From: Ditylenchus dipsaci
Lineage: Eukaryota > Nematoda > Chromadorea > Rhabditida > Anguinidae
Direction: 5' to 3'
Length of the DNA stretch: 64,000 nucleotides
NCBI GenBank assembly: GCA_004194705.1
Contig: SADC01000580.1
Span: 62,001 to 126,000 of the forward strand
This document shows positions 12,085-23,765 of the stretch, piece after piece. The translations under genes and the position numbers were made by a program. A model generated the notes under the pieces. The model worked only from the letters and a program-made list of their open reading frames with translations. It was not told the origin of the DNA and did not search any database. Within the stretch, counting starts at the first letter, position 1. The number at the start of each line of letters is the position of its first letter.

Positions 12085-12766
12085 CCGTATTTGCTCTGAT
12101 TTAAGCTGAAAATTTTTATAAACTCTTTCTATGGTGCCTCATAACTAGGAGACGGCACATAAATATCACCGTATTTCTTCTAATAAGCCACCAGGATGGC
12201 TTATTTTTCAATCTCTTAAAATCCTGGAAATTTTGAAATCGATCTCGAGATTTTGGGTGATCACCGAAAATTCAAAAAGTAGAATCGGTAAAGCTTGCCG
12301 AAGTTAAGAAAATGCGATAAACAGCTTTGCAAATATTTCCTGTGGGCTGAGAGTTAGACACCCAAAGTCGAGGGGGTTGCTTATTAGAGGAAATACGGTT
12401 GGGGTTTTTTTTAAATTAAAGTAAAAACAACAACAAAAACAGCGTCAAATTGAGCGTAAGAAGTAATTTCATCTGTTTTACTGTTGCGATCCGTTTTCTT
12501 CGTCCATTTTTGCTAAGAATGCTTAGATTCTTCATAAATAAGAGGTGCCGCATATCAAATATTTTCCTCCTCAACTGTGTTTTTGACCTATTTTCGGCGT
12601 CAATATTAATAGACAAATTTTGGTGTGTAGCAAGCCTGGGCATTTAGACCAGAAAATGAGTAATGAAAAAGAAACGCAAATCAACAAAAAATTATTACTT
12701 TTGGCTAGACCGAATTATTTAAAAAATAATAATATGCGCCAAATGAGAATTAATTAGAGCAAATAC
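12085..12766. mobile_element. CCGTAT-family MITE (outer) with a nested copy at 12,169-12,398
   Basis: The outer ends are CCGTATTTGCTCT at 12,085 and AGAGCAAATACGG ending at 12,766. Inside, a second element starts CCGTATTTCTTCTAATAAGCC and ends GCTTATTAGAGGAAATACGG at 12,398. The inner private word is ATAAGCCA/TGGCTTAT. The outer right end lies six bases from the stop codon of the proposed aquaporin tail exon. Confidence 0.6.
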
Positions 12767-12771
12767 GGTAT

Positions 12772-13112
12772 TTAAATCCGAATGCTAGTTATATTGCGGA
12801 TATTATCATTAATCACCGGAAAATGGTTATTTAGTGTAATGAGCTTGGAACGAGGAATAAAAATGTTTTGTTTTCTTGAGCCATTGTTATCCAATGAATT
12901 AGTGTCTAAGTGAAGCTGCTCGTCCACAGGTGGTTTTTTGTCAAGCGAAAGAGTGGAAGAAGTAGTATAATGGGTAGAATAATTAGGCGAATATGAAAGA
13001 TTTTGAAACTGGCTCTTCATCTCGGAATCACTTAGATGGCTGCCGTTTAACGAGGCAGGCTGTTGAAAGATACCAAGTTGTCCATTCCCACCGATGTATT
13101 CGATGAATACTC
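12772..13112 (-). CDS. Candidate alternative C-terminal exon of the aquaporin
   Basis: An acceptor (catttttcag) precedes a 341-nt open exon encoding GVFIEYIGGNGQLGIF followed by a Ser/Thr/Asn-rich, Lys-containing tail that ends at TAA (12,772-12,774). It begins in phase 1, which matches an internal donor (CAGAG/GTTACAAAG) in the preceding aquaporin exon, giving ...PRDDRG-VFIEYIGG. It has no family match that I recognise. The alternative is the last exon of a separate unidentified gene. Confidence 0.45.
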
Positions 13113-16100
13113 CTGAAAAATGTTTGATTTTTAATTTGACTTAAGTAAGAGTGCATCAGTGAAATAAAGTGTATCAGTGAAATACATCAGTGAAGGATTA
13201 GATTTTGCTAAAGTTTGTTTTTCTTTGTGAGCTTAGATTCAGTTTTTAGATTTGAGTAAAACAGTCGACTTTGTCAATAATGCACACCCAAAAAGCTCGC
13301 TCCAGCCTAAGGTCCGGCCCTTTTTCGTACCCTAAATTTCGGAGCTATTTGCCGGATGTAATTTCTACAGTCTAGCGTAAAAAATCGCAAGGATTTAGAT
13401 TTTGCATTTCGTTTTTGTGAAACACTGTAGTTTTATCATTTGGACCCGCAACTCTTCCAGTAACGCACGCCTATTTGGGAAACATGCGTGCGTCAAATGA
13501 TAAAACTACAGTGTTTCACAAATACCATCGGCGAAATGAAATCTTTGCGATTTTTCGCACCCGACTGGCGAATCAAATTCAGCAAATAGCTTTGAAATTA
13601 AAGTTATAAATAGTGTAGGACCCGAGGCGGAAATGAACTTTTTGAGTGAGCGTCGTTGACAGAGTCGACTGTACTTATTTTGTTGAAGACTACGGTTTTC
13701 ACGGGAAGTTGAAGACAACAAAAAAGGGAGTCGAAGGTAAGTCCGTTTTTCTTAGCTATGACTTCATATATTTTTTAACTCTTTTTTACTATAAAATTCG
13801 GAGAACAGGTTACACGATACATATCAGCTAGCCAAGCATAAAATTTTACGCAATGTAAGACAATTTCGTTGAGTAGTCAGAAATAGCAATTCGAAATTCA
13901 CTTAAATAGCGTGTAACTTTTTAACTTTAATCTGATCACTTTATTTTAATCTGATCACGATAAAAAAAACTTATAAAAAGGGACTTACTTTTCGAAAATA
14001 GCCAACATTTCTTTTCTACAGGTTGTCCCATAAAAACTGCATAATTTTTTTAAATTTCACGTTACAAATTGTCAGGTCGGTGTATTTTTTCTGCTAATTA
14101 ATCATATTTTTTGTAATTTTTTACTCATAACTTGTTTTACTTGTTAGCTGCGACCAGTGATGTATTTTGAGATTTTTCGCTCCTGCTCTTGCTACGGGCT
14201 CTCGACTTTGAAAAATTCGCTCCGGCTCTTGCTCCGGCTCTCAATTCGCAAAAATTTGCTCTGAAATTTGCTCTGAATCTGACTCCGAGCTCTTCATTTG
14301 AACAAATCTGCTCCGGATTTGGCTCCGAGATTTTCATTTGAAAATTTTTGCTCCGGCTCTCGCTCCGGGCTCTTGACTTTAAAAAATTTGCTCCCGCTCT
14401 TGCTCCGGGCTCTCGACTTTGAAAAATTTGCTCCTGCTCTTGCTCCGGGCTCTTAAGTTTCAAAAATTTGCTCCGGCTCTTGCTCATGCTCGGAGCCAGA
14501 GCGGAGCAAGAGCCAGAGCCAGAGCCGGAGATTTATACATGACTGGCTGCGACTTCATTATTTTTTTTTTGGAATTTCACCGGTCTACAAAAGCACTCGA
14601 CAAAAAATTAAAAATAGTGCAGTTTTTATTGGACGCCTGTAGCTTGGAGGCCAAATTCAGTTTTGTTAACCCTTACAAAATCCACAATAATAATAATGTG
14701 AAAATAAAGAAAGACAGAATGTGTGAGTTAAAAATTTAGACTTAAATGTTCAGAAATAAGCGGAAAAATTATAATTAAGTTAAAGCATTGAAAGTGTGAC
14801 TTGTGCAATTTTTTATTTCATAATATATTTATTATAGTGATTGTTAAAAGCCAAATAATATAGGCAAGCCAACAAATAAATAAGCATTTGCACCGTCGTG
14901 AAGCAGCAGCAGTAGCTAAGTCTACTTAGTGTCCACCAACTTTGTAACCTCTGTCATCCCGTGGGTAGGGCTTGCCACCGGTGATCTCAATGTTTTCGTT
15001 GAGTCCATGTATGCCCACAAACATTTTGTAGATCCAGTGCCTAGGAGTGCACCTATTATAGGTCCAACCTGTAATTATTTGAAAAAGTCTAAGGGTATAA
15101 GGTTTTCAAAGAGAGTTAACTAACAATTGGTATCCAGAAGTAGTAATCGTTGGCACTAAATTTTTGATATTTTTGTTGGAATAGTTTGAAGTTTAAAAGA
15201 AAATTTTATTCATTTTGGGACAAATTTAGCTTAAGGTGCTGAAAAAAACCAACCACTTTCAAATTTTTTTAATAATGGCCAAATATGGTACTTGTTTATT
15301 TAAACAATTTTTTTACTTGTGGCTTTTGGGGGGTAGGTAAAATATAATAAATTTAGTTAACTGTAGAATCACTCGTACCGTATTTCCTCTAATAGAGCCC
15401 CATCAAAACTTCAATGATCCATATCTCCAATTGGCGTATCTTTTTGTAAATTCATTTATCACGTTTTCTGAGTTCCCTCGAGCTGTACCGATTGGCTTTT
15501 AATTTAGCTCAAAAACGTTGAAAATATATAAAGTTAGACCCAATGCTTTTTCGAAAAACTGGGGTTTGAAAAATAAAGTCACTCTGGATCTAGTAGAGGA
15601 ATACGGTATATTATACGATAAATTCTAGAGTTATTTGTTTTTAACTGTAGTTATTTGATAAGAACTTTTCGAGTATTTTAGCTAGATGAGACAACAACAA
15701 GCTTGACCCCTCGAAATAAAAATAAACAAACAAGTTCTTTGGGTGCATATTACATTAAATAAATCTCATAATCTCCTACCTGAACACAGACCACCCATAG
15801 CCAACACAAAGCAAAAACAGACGAGGACTAAAATCCCTAGCTGGATTGATGGCAAATCCACCATTTGCTCCAAAAGTCATTGCGACCATACTCATGACAA
15901 TTCCAGCTAACATGGGTACCACTCCACTGGGATACGGTGCTTTTTGTCAGTGATAAGACACAAGCATCCTGCTAGAATTGCTGTTCCGATGATCTGAAAT
16001 TTTTTAAAGTATGTAATCAATAAATACGTTAGAATATTACTGGTCAAACAGGCTTCCGATTTCAGTGATATGCTCTGAAGGATATGTAGCAAATAGACCA

Positions 16101-19100
16101 GCGGTTGTCCACGTCTCATTTACCACTCCATTTAAGCTTTCAAGACGTTTTATATCGTCTGAAATAAGAAAAATTTGTTTGTTTAATTAGTTAGTGCCGA
16201 TGCTCTGGAGTTGTAGAGGGATTATGGAACAGATTTGTGAAAATTTACGGATTGCGTTGGGTCGAAAAACTGGAAAAAGGCCGCATTTATGGATTTATAA
16301 CAGTAAAAATTCTTGTATGATATTACAAAAATTCTAAATTTTTCAGCGTACAGTTATCATAGGTATTTTTAAATATATAACAAATTTAAAAATGGCATAA
16401 TTCTGGTTTTTTTTTAAATCGACCGATGGGACTCCAGACCGGGATCCGAAACCGGATTTCGGACGGGTTCCGGTCCGGTCTTCAGCACTGAAATTAATGT
16501 CGGTAAGATAAATAGTTTAAGCAAATATTTTTACCAAAAGATCGATTGGTTTGAAACTTTACGCGTCATCCCTTCCATGCCCCCACCAGAAAAGCTACTC
16601 AGTCTCTCCACCCCGATAATCATACTTTTATATATAAACCATACTTTTTTTTGAAAAAAAAACAGTTTCAAATTAGTACGGGTTGCCCCTGAGCTTAAAG
16701 ACTGAGGCCCGAAGCCTAAGGGCTAAGCCTAATTGCTATGCCTGAATGTTGGGAGGGGGGTGTGGATGTGTGTGGAGGGTATGTGGTTTTAAAACTGACT
16801 AGCTGTTTTAGGGGGAGTGGGGGGTTAAAAAGGAGTAGCGCCAAAAGTCTTCTTAGTTTTTTAGAATAATATTTTTGAATTTTTGTACCACTTTTATACT
16901 ACAGTTGACTCTCTCTATAACGAACACGCTGGGGACCGGTCTTAGGTGTTCGTTATAGAGGAAGTCCGTTGTAGAGGCCCTATTTAGGGCGAATTCAACT
17001 AAACCAAAAAATCGTTTGTTATAGAGGAGTTCGTTATAGAGGATGTCGACTGTACAGGGTGAGTCAAGAATTTTGAAATTCGATCACAAAAAAACTTATG
17101 GTCTTACTAAAAGTGTTCAAAATTCTTGACTTAACCTGCATTAACGGTAAGTAAACCAATCACCTAAATGTCCCAAATAAGCAATGGCAGTGCCGGAAAA
17201 AGCGCCGAGAAGTTGAGCGAAAACATATAGGATAAAGCGTGGTGGGCTTAGATCTCCACTGAAGAGGGCTGCAAATGAGATGGCTGGATTGAGGTGCGCA
17301 CCTGAAAAAATCTTAGTTGAGAATCTAACAATTTAAAGTGTACATAAAAAGACCAATTTTCAAGCATTACCTTGGAAAAAATTTGATAATGGAAAACTAT
17401 TAATTTTGTCTAAATTTTAGAACTAATTTTTTGATCAATCTTTGCAAATACAATTTGGTTTTGCCCTTAATTAAGCTTTTGGCTTTTTTATTATTGGTAA
17501 AACATTGTGAATAAGGTAACACTATAGAATCGCCCCCCCCCCAGCTAGCGAAAATTTACTTTTCCTGAAGGGGAAAGGACCCGTCCATTTTGATTCTCGT
17601 GCTCTGAATAGGCACGGAAACACTTTTGTTTCTGAAAAATCGAAAAAAATTTTTTTTCGATTTGCCTTGGTCCCGCAAGGTAAAAAATTTAAGAAAATTC
17701 AAAAATAATATTTTTTTGAATTCCCGCCAAAACATTTTTTAAGGGATTTAGGGCTGTATTGGGAGGGGAAGGGAATAAACAGGGCCACTTTCATGGCAAA
17801 TTATTAAAAAGTGAATTCTGGACTATTTCGGATGTCCTACCATGTTTTTCAACTGGGCCGTGGCAAAAATAGTCTCTAAATGCATTTTTGTTCAAGAGTC
17901 TTCTCGGAATTATGTCTAAGGTATGTGAGTGCGCGCATGTCTAACCAACCAAGCCCCTGCGCCCCTTCGGGGCTTGGGGGCTTGGGGGCTTGGAGTTGAG
18001 ATGCGCACACCCACATACCTTAGACACAATCACTCGAAAGTGACTCTGGATGCATGAAAAGCATGCATACCAGAGTTTATTTATGCGGTAGGCCCCAGTA
18101 TTCAAAACTATGTTCAACATCTTCTTGTTAATGGCTCTGTGTGATTAGTGGCCCTCTTTTATCCCTTCCCTCCCAATACAGCCCTAATTCCCTTTAAAAA
18201 TGTTTTGGCGGGAATTCAAAAAAATATTTTTTTTTGAATTTTCTTAAATTTTTTACCTTGGGGACCAAGGCAAATCGAAAATTTTTTTTTCGATTTTTCG
18301 GAAACAAAAGTGTTTCCGTGCCTATTCAGAGCACGAGAATCAAATGGACGGGTCCTTTCCCTTCAGGAAAAGTAAATTTTTCGCTAGCTGGGGGGGGGGG
18401 GGATTCTATAGTATAGCCGTGAATAAACATAAAAAAGCTTGATAGCAACAAATAGACTAGTTTTGATAATAATTTATAGTATAACAGACGATTTCGGCTA
18501 CAAACTGCTGACATTAGTCTCTAAGCGTCTGCGCTATTAACAGATTCGTATTTTTAGCAAATGAAAACTGCAAAAAATTTAAATACAGGGAAAAATTTTT
18601 CTATATTTTTCGGCTAAAAATTTTAATAGGAAGTGCTAACCTGAAACACTAGCAGCCAGATAAACAGCAAAGGCAAATCCAAAGCCCCAAGCTAGTTGAG
18701 CACTAACAATACTGCCGTCTGGTGAAGATGCTTGTTGCACATTAGCTGACATTCCGATAAGCTTAAAAACATTTTTTAAACCAAATTAAAAAAACTCTAA
18801 CGAAAAGTATTACAAGCAAAAGAAAGTGCCGATGAACTCAGCCATGAATTCACGGACAATCGTATTCTCAGTGCGAATATGGTCCACAAAATTTTCTCGA
18901 AAAGACTCCATCTTGTGTAAAATTTTCTGGAATAAAAAATATTAGGTAAATCATCTGAATCTTGCAGAGCTGAAATTATTGGCTCCGTGCCCTCCTCTGT
19001 TTTATTGCACCTTAGCATAAATTAAAAATTGATTTATAGCTTAAACACAGAGTTACTAAAATTAATACGGATTTTGATAAAGCTGTATTTTGTAATTTTT

Positions 19101-22100
19101 TGCAATAAAGTCGCTTTGTCATATGGTTACTGTAATATTATATTTTATTCAGTTAATCGAGTTGTTTATACATTGTTTTAAGATGCATTGTATGGCGTAT
19201 CTTCGACTTTTGGTGAAAAAAGGGGAATATTCAGAAATTCAGAAAAAATTTTGCTAACTCTAAAGACCTTACAGAATCAAACTTAGTTAAAAAAATCACT
19301 TTTCTAAGTTTGGAAAAACAAACAACTTTCAATGGCCAACATGAAAAATAATAGCATTTTAATGCTGCTCGTAAAAAATTTGGTCTAGAAGTGATTAAAA
19401 TTAAAATGATTAAAGTTCAGAAAGTTATAATTCACAAAATTATAAAATTAAAAGTCTGTTCGCGCATTTGAACCTTACAGCCAAAAAATGTTTTATCACC
19501 GAAAAGAAGTCTCCTCTCCCTTTTTAATAGGGTAGAGGTAAAAACTGGCTTATGGGCCGTAGTGGATAAGCGTTTGTGTTTTTTTGGCCCAAATCATGAG
19601 CAGGTTCGATCCCACATGGTGGCATGCTATTCAGTTTGGTTTGTTTCACCAATTTCCTAATTGGGGTTGCTGATTTCGAATCTGGCTCCGAAAAAATCAA
19701 ATTACGATGAAAATTGGTCGAACAAGCCAAAATAAATAGCGTGACACTATGTGGGATCGAACCTGCACATGATATTGGGCCGCCTCTCTGTAGAATTTTC
19801 AAACCTAAGTAGCTTTTACCCACAGCCCCCCCTTTTAATCTAAACCAAGGTGTAAATCTTTTCAACTCTTTTTTAAATTAATTCTTATAATTCTTAGCTT
19901 CCTACAAAAGTTTCAATCAAGATTGTCGGTATGTTCGAGGAAATTTTCCCTGTCTGAATCTTTCCCGGTGTATGTTTCTGGTAGACTCTATTTTTTTCAA
20001 AATGAGCGAATTCTTAAGAATTAGCTTAGAGAAATCACAAAGTATGCTACTAAAAATCTATGATAAAATATTTGTTTATTTTATTAAATAGCTTTTCTGT
20101 TTTCATTAAATCAAAAAAAAACATAAAACACATGGCTAAAAAACTTTGAACAAATAACACGCCAAAAATAAAAGGTTAAAGAGGGTGGCTCTTATAATTT
20201 GAGTATATTCTTCCTGCTCCTATTGTTGATTATCGAAAGTGCACTAAGAGTGCACTCAGAAGCTCTAAGTGATGTAGTTCAGAAAAAACCACAAATAATA
20301 CTTAAAGCCTTGTAGATTCAATCAGGAGACAGCCGAAGAAAAAAGATTCACCTTTCCCAAATGCTTCCCTACTGATTTTTTCTATGAACTTAGAAGCGAG
20401 GGAGACAATAGCATTGTCATCATCAAAACACTTTACCCTTTGTAGTAATTTTTTATTAAAACAAATTTTTGAGGAACAATGAGTCATTTGAACAAACACA
20501 GAAAAAAATTGAAAAAAAATCAATACTAAAAATTAGTCGAATGTTTTTGGGCAACATGAAAATGACTAATTGCGTTGCTTTTAAGCAATTTTTTTAGCCA
20601 AAAAAGAACAAAAAAATAAGTTCAATAAACCCAAATAAAAATTTGGTTGGACAGCGTCAGCAATTTGCCCTGTTGTGCATTGCAAAAAGGTGAATATATT
20701 TGCATGTTTAATTTTGCGGTCTCATAAACAGCCAGATTTGCCTACGTCGAAAATCGATGGGGAACACTTTTGTGATAGACATCATTTTGGCCCATTTAAC
20801 ACTGTAAAAACGGCTGATTTTCGAGATCCTTGGATTTTTCAAGATTTCGAGTCTTTTTCCGTCAATTTTTTTGTGGACTGTTTGTAGTGGGTTACGCGAT
20901 AGTCTAGCCCCAATAGAAAAAGTCTAACTCCAATACTAACCCCAATCTACACTATATCGAGGGTATGGTCTAAGCCATTTCTAAACAATACCAACCAAAT
21001 TTTAAAAAATATACACTATATTTTTTTAAAATTTATCAGGGGTAACTATATCGGGGTTTGACTGTATCAATAAAATACCATGAAACCTCTAATAGTAGAC
21101 ACCCCCCCCCCTCGTTCAAAATTGTGTTTGTGGCAATGCGTTTTAGACCCATTTTTCGAAGATTGCTTTATTCAAGTTATTACTCATTTTGTAGCCGGTG
21201 AGATGAGCTACAGAATGCGTGGTGACTTGCCTGAGACAAGTTTTGAAAAGTGGGTCTAAAAAACAATGCCAAAACATGATTTTGAATCAGGGAGACACTA
21301 TTAGAGGTTTTACGGTAGGTTTTAACTCAAAAATGATCATTTTCGCCTGAGGAGAAATCAGGGTATTTCAACACCCATAATACCCCTATCGATCATATGT
21401 TACAAAATTTCTGCTGCAGCGTTTTCCTAACTAAGGGGGTAGGAGTACCATAGGTGTTGAAAAACCATGATACCGCTAAACGCAAAATGGTCATTTTCGG
21501 AATAAAAATTTCCTTATGGCCACTACTGTTCACATCCTTTGACACACTACTTGGGCCATACTATACAAAAAAATCCGACTGAAAAGTATCTAAAATTTGA
21601 AGAATACAAAGACTTCTAAAATCAGCCGCCTTTAGAGTGTCGAAGAAAATATATATATAAAAAATACCTTTTCTGAGTTCATTTAAATGAATATATTTTT
21701 AGCAAATAGAAACAATTTTTAAAGAAACGTAATAAAATCTTACCGATTCCAAGGTGAAAAGCTTTTTATACAAGTCACTGCCAGACATTTTTCTTTTATT
21801 ACTGCAAGATGAATTGCTTGAGGCGGCAACCCAGCCATTTTTATCATGCATTTTAAGACCATTATATTTGGGTGGTTGAATTAATGGTGGGCGATAAATT
21901 GGAGTTGGTGGATGATACTTGAGATTTGGCCTAAAGGTCAATTTGTCCTAAAATAAGTAAAAAGAATCATCACTTACTTTTGTGCGCCTTGATAACTCGT
22001 GCTAGGCGATGAATAATTTACAGAATTAGATGCTAGGGAATGGTCTTCCTTTTTAGTACTTTTTAAAGAATCACTAGATTTTTTATCTATGGAACTTTTT

Positions 22101-22183
22101 CGAGCATTATTAACTTGGGAGCTTTTAGGTTGTGGAATCCTAGAAGTAGGAGCGAAATAAGTAACAGCTTGAAAAGTGGTCAT
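12772..22183 (-). CDS. Aquaglyceroporin (major intrinsic protein) with extended N- and C-terminal tails
   Basis: Membrane core exons: 18814-18926 (MESFRENF begins at 18911), 18641-18761, 17164-17301, 16041-16158, 15780-15993, 15125-15155 (31-nt microexon), 14926-15068. Hallmarks are EFMAEFIGTFF, GFAFAVYLAASVSGAHLNPA (first NPA), ITDKKHRIP, GGFAINPARDFSPRLF (second NPA) and VGPIIGALLGTWIYK. The Asp in NPARD is typical of glycerol-conducting aquaporins, so water, glycerol and small-solute transport across a membrane is expected. Upstream exons 21978-22183 and 21744-21947 join in phase to the acceptor at 18926 and add a basic, Ser/Pro-rich cytoplasmic tail of about 140 residues. Their ATG has an in-frame TAA one codon before GTA. 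The last core exon either ends at GYKVGGH-stop (14,926) or splices at 14,949 to 12772-13112, adding a Ser/Asn-rich tail of 112 residues. One base is missing at three AG/GTAA donors and in two exons. Confidence 0.85.
13262..13671. mobile_element. pogo-like MITE (CAGTCGACTTTG ends)
   Basis: It starts CAGTCGACTTTGTCAATAAT and ends GACAGAGTCGACTG. The body carries the GGTCCGGCCCTTTTT / GGACCCGAGGCGGAA pair seen in sister copies. At the centre lies a further inverted pair, tgaaacactgtagttttatc returning inverted near 13,500. It sits in the proposed last aquaporin intron. Confidence 0.65.
14159..14535. repeat. Minisatellite of GCTCCGGCTCTTGCTCCGGG units
   Basis: About seven degenerate units of roughly 45-60 bp alternate a GCTCYGGCTCTTGCTCCGG block with an AT-rich block such as GACTTTGAAAAATTTGCTC. 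The last unit flips orientation (ggagccagagcggagcaaga). The reverse strand is open and encodes an Arg/Ser-rich repeat, which I attribute to the repeat and not to a gene. Confidence 0.75.
15378..15606. mobile_element. CCGTAT-family MITE
   Basis: The ends are CCGTATTTCCTCTAATAGAG and CTAGTAGAGGAATACGG, flanked by TA. The internal CATATCTCCAATTGG / TTTTCTGAGTTCCCTCGAGC region is diverged from sister copies. It lies in an aquaporin intron. Confidence 0.65.
16912..17052. mobile_element. Short pogo-like MITE, private word TATAACGAAC
   Basis: It starts CAGTTGACTCTCTCTATAAC and ends GTTATAGAGGATGTCGACTG, with TA on both sides. The string TATAACGAAC or its complement GTTCGTTATA occurs at both ends and again internally. 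About 141 bp, in an aquaporin intron. Confidence 0.75.
17521..18412. mobile_element. Long-TIR fold-back element with GC-rich hairpin core (copy 1)
   Basis: The terminal inverted repeats are about 240 bp, starting ACTATAGAATCGCCCCCC and ending GGGGATTCTATAGT. The core at about 17,905-18,110 reads GGAATTATGTCTAAGGTATG, then GAGTGCGCGCATGTCTAAC, then a GC-rich loop (CAAGCCCCTGCGCCCC), then GTTGAGATGCGCACACCCAC, then a second hairpin (CTCTGGATGCATGAAAAGCA / TGCATACCAGAG). No coding capacity is seen. It lies in the intron between aquaporin exons encoding VSG and AHLNPA. Confidence 0.75.
19551..19790. repeat. Inverted pair of tRNA-derived SINE-like sequences
   Basis: The left unit contains AGTGGATAAGCGTTTGTG (A-box-like) and CAGGTTCGATCCCACATGG (B box). 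The right unit contains TGTGGGATCGAACCTGCACA, the inverse B box. Both adjoin GGCATGCTATT / AATAGCGTG. The same arrangement occurs at 25,169-25,444. Confidence 0.6.
21077..21316. mobile_element. CCGTAT-family MITE, divergent subfamily II
   Basis: The left end TACCATGAAACCTCTAATAG and right end CTATTAGAGGTTTTACGGTA flank a body starting CCCCCTCGTTCAAAATTGTG. The body is shared with the copy at 25,729-25,970 and not with the main subfamily. Confidence 0.6.
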
Positions 22184-23574
22184 TACTTAGAAGGACATCA
22201 AATGAAAGATTAACTTCACTGGAGGGAATTCCATTTCCACTAATGATAATAAAATTGGATGAGATTAAGGTGTTAGCCTATTCTTTACCCAGATTTAGCT
22301 TTTGATGAGAGTGTCAGCATGTTTATTTGCAGAACTTTCTTGTTGTTTAGAACCACAAATTTTCTAGATGAACAAGTTTGCTTAAAAAATATTACCAACT
22401 ACAAAGTTTGGGATGCTGTGTCTAGAATGTATAGATGCGAAATAAATTGGATAAATCAAAAAATTAATAATTACTCTGGACACGAACTACAGTTACATCT
22501 TGTCTGCATTACAAATTTCAAAAAGTACCATTACAGTCAGGACTAGTTATAACGGCACCCGATATACCGTCAGTTTTTTTAATGCTTGGTTGGCCGGTAA
22601 AGAAATAAAGCAAAGTTCATCCCCCATATTTAACGGCGGCCTTGATATAACGGCACCCCGTCACCTAAGAGCCGATTCCAAGCAATAAAATTACACTTGA
22701 CATGACGGCACTAATAATTTTGTTACATTTGAGCGAAAGTTTTCCAAAACATGGTTGAATTTTTGCTATATCAACATTTCTGGTGTTTGCTTTTTCATTT
22801 TAACTCCGTTTTCGTTTTTTTTGCTCTATTCTCTGCTAAATGTCAACAAAAGATGATTTTAGGTATAATAGTGTGGTAAATAACTAATATAGATATAGCG
22901 ACACTGCCAACTGGTCCCCACATATGCCGTTATTTGTGCTAAAATGTGGTAATTGAACTTCTTTTTAGATACTAATGAAAAGACATTTGCAGACCGACAT
23001 TTGCGGTGGAACATTTGCGTAAATAACTTTTGCAGAAGGACATTTGCGCAAACAAAATCAACGAGCATATACTGTAGATTTATGTGATGTTTACTGAACA
23101 AGCTTCTAAATTTTGGTTATTAGACTTCAAAAGCCCTAGTGAAAAGTAATGTTTTTTTCAGTAATAACGCTATGGTATATGGTTTCTTATAAATGTCCTT
23201 CCACAAATGTCCTGCCGCTGATGTAGTTCTGCTAATATTGTTTCGCAAATATTCGCAAATGTTGCGGTGCAAAAGTTATTCCTCTAATTTCCATCCGCTT
23301 TAGTCTTAACGCTGAGGTCGGTCTGCAGACGTCGTTCTCCAAAAGTCTTGCGGCAAATGCAGCTCCGCAAAAGGTGTATCCGCGAAAATGAGTCCGCAAA
23401 AGTTGTATCCATATGTTTATCCGCAGATCTCGCCATGCCCTAAGCAACCGCTTTAAAAAACCACAAGAACTTTCAAAGCATGAAACAATGGATTGGAAGC
23501 GACAAACCCCAAATTTAATATATTTTAAATGTAAAATTATTAGAAAATTACGTGCTGTCCTTCAAGGGGTACAG

Positions 23575-23765
23575 ATTTTCAGCTCCCCCTCTCCTCTTTT
23601 GTGTTTTAAAGACTTTTTATGCTCAGGCTGTTGAGGACAAGCCAGCATATGTCGGGACGGACTCAAACATGAGTCTAAGATATGATTGGGTCCGTTCTAA
23701 CATACGCTGGCCTATCCTTGCCAAAGCCAAAAGCCAAAAATACAAAAAAGCAACAGGAAGACCAA
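23575..23765. repeat. Fold-back repeat with GACGGACTCAAACATGAGTC core (copy 3)
   Basis: The arms CATATGTCGGGACGGACTC and GGGTCCGTTCTAACATACG surround CAAACATGAGTCTAAGATATG. It is the best-preserved partner of the copy at 4608. Confidence 0.6.

Larger units (their letters stand above)
6936..12771. other. Intergenic region between fibrinogen-domain gene and aquaporin gene
   Basis: About 5.8 kb with no supported gene. It contains a fold-back at 7668-8139, a tRNA-like site at 9701, a GC-rich stretch at 10,507-10,600 (repeated GGCCCGGCCCG), two long palindromes (10,621-11,006 and 11,217-11,518), a fold-back copy at 11,700 and MITEs at 12,085-12,766. The remaining sequence is low-complexity AT-rich DNA. 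Confidence 0.5.

Noticed and set aside
14137..14487. Arg/Ser-rich (SR-like) protein on the minus strand
   Set aside because: The frame is the translation of a GCTCCGGCTCTTGCTCC minisatellite with changing unit length. No start context, splice sites or non-repetitive coding sequence are present.
16041..18814. Non-canonical TA-AG or GT-CA introns in the aquaporin gene
   Set aside because: Other introns in the same gene and all LACT-C introns are canonical, and the same genes have one-base gaps inside exons. A lost G at AG/GTAA donors is the simpler reading.
20302..20523. Minus-strand open frame (FDDDNAIVSLASKFIEKISR) as a 3' exon of an unknown gene
   Set aside because: It looks protein-like, but it lies in the proposed aquaporin intron 1 and I found no convincing acceptor in the right phase and no family match.
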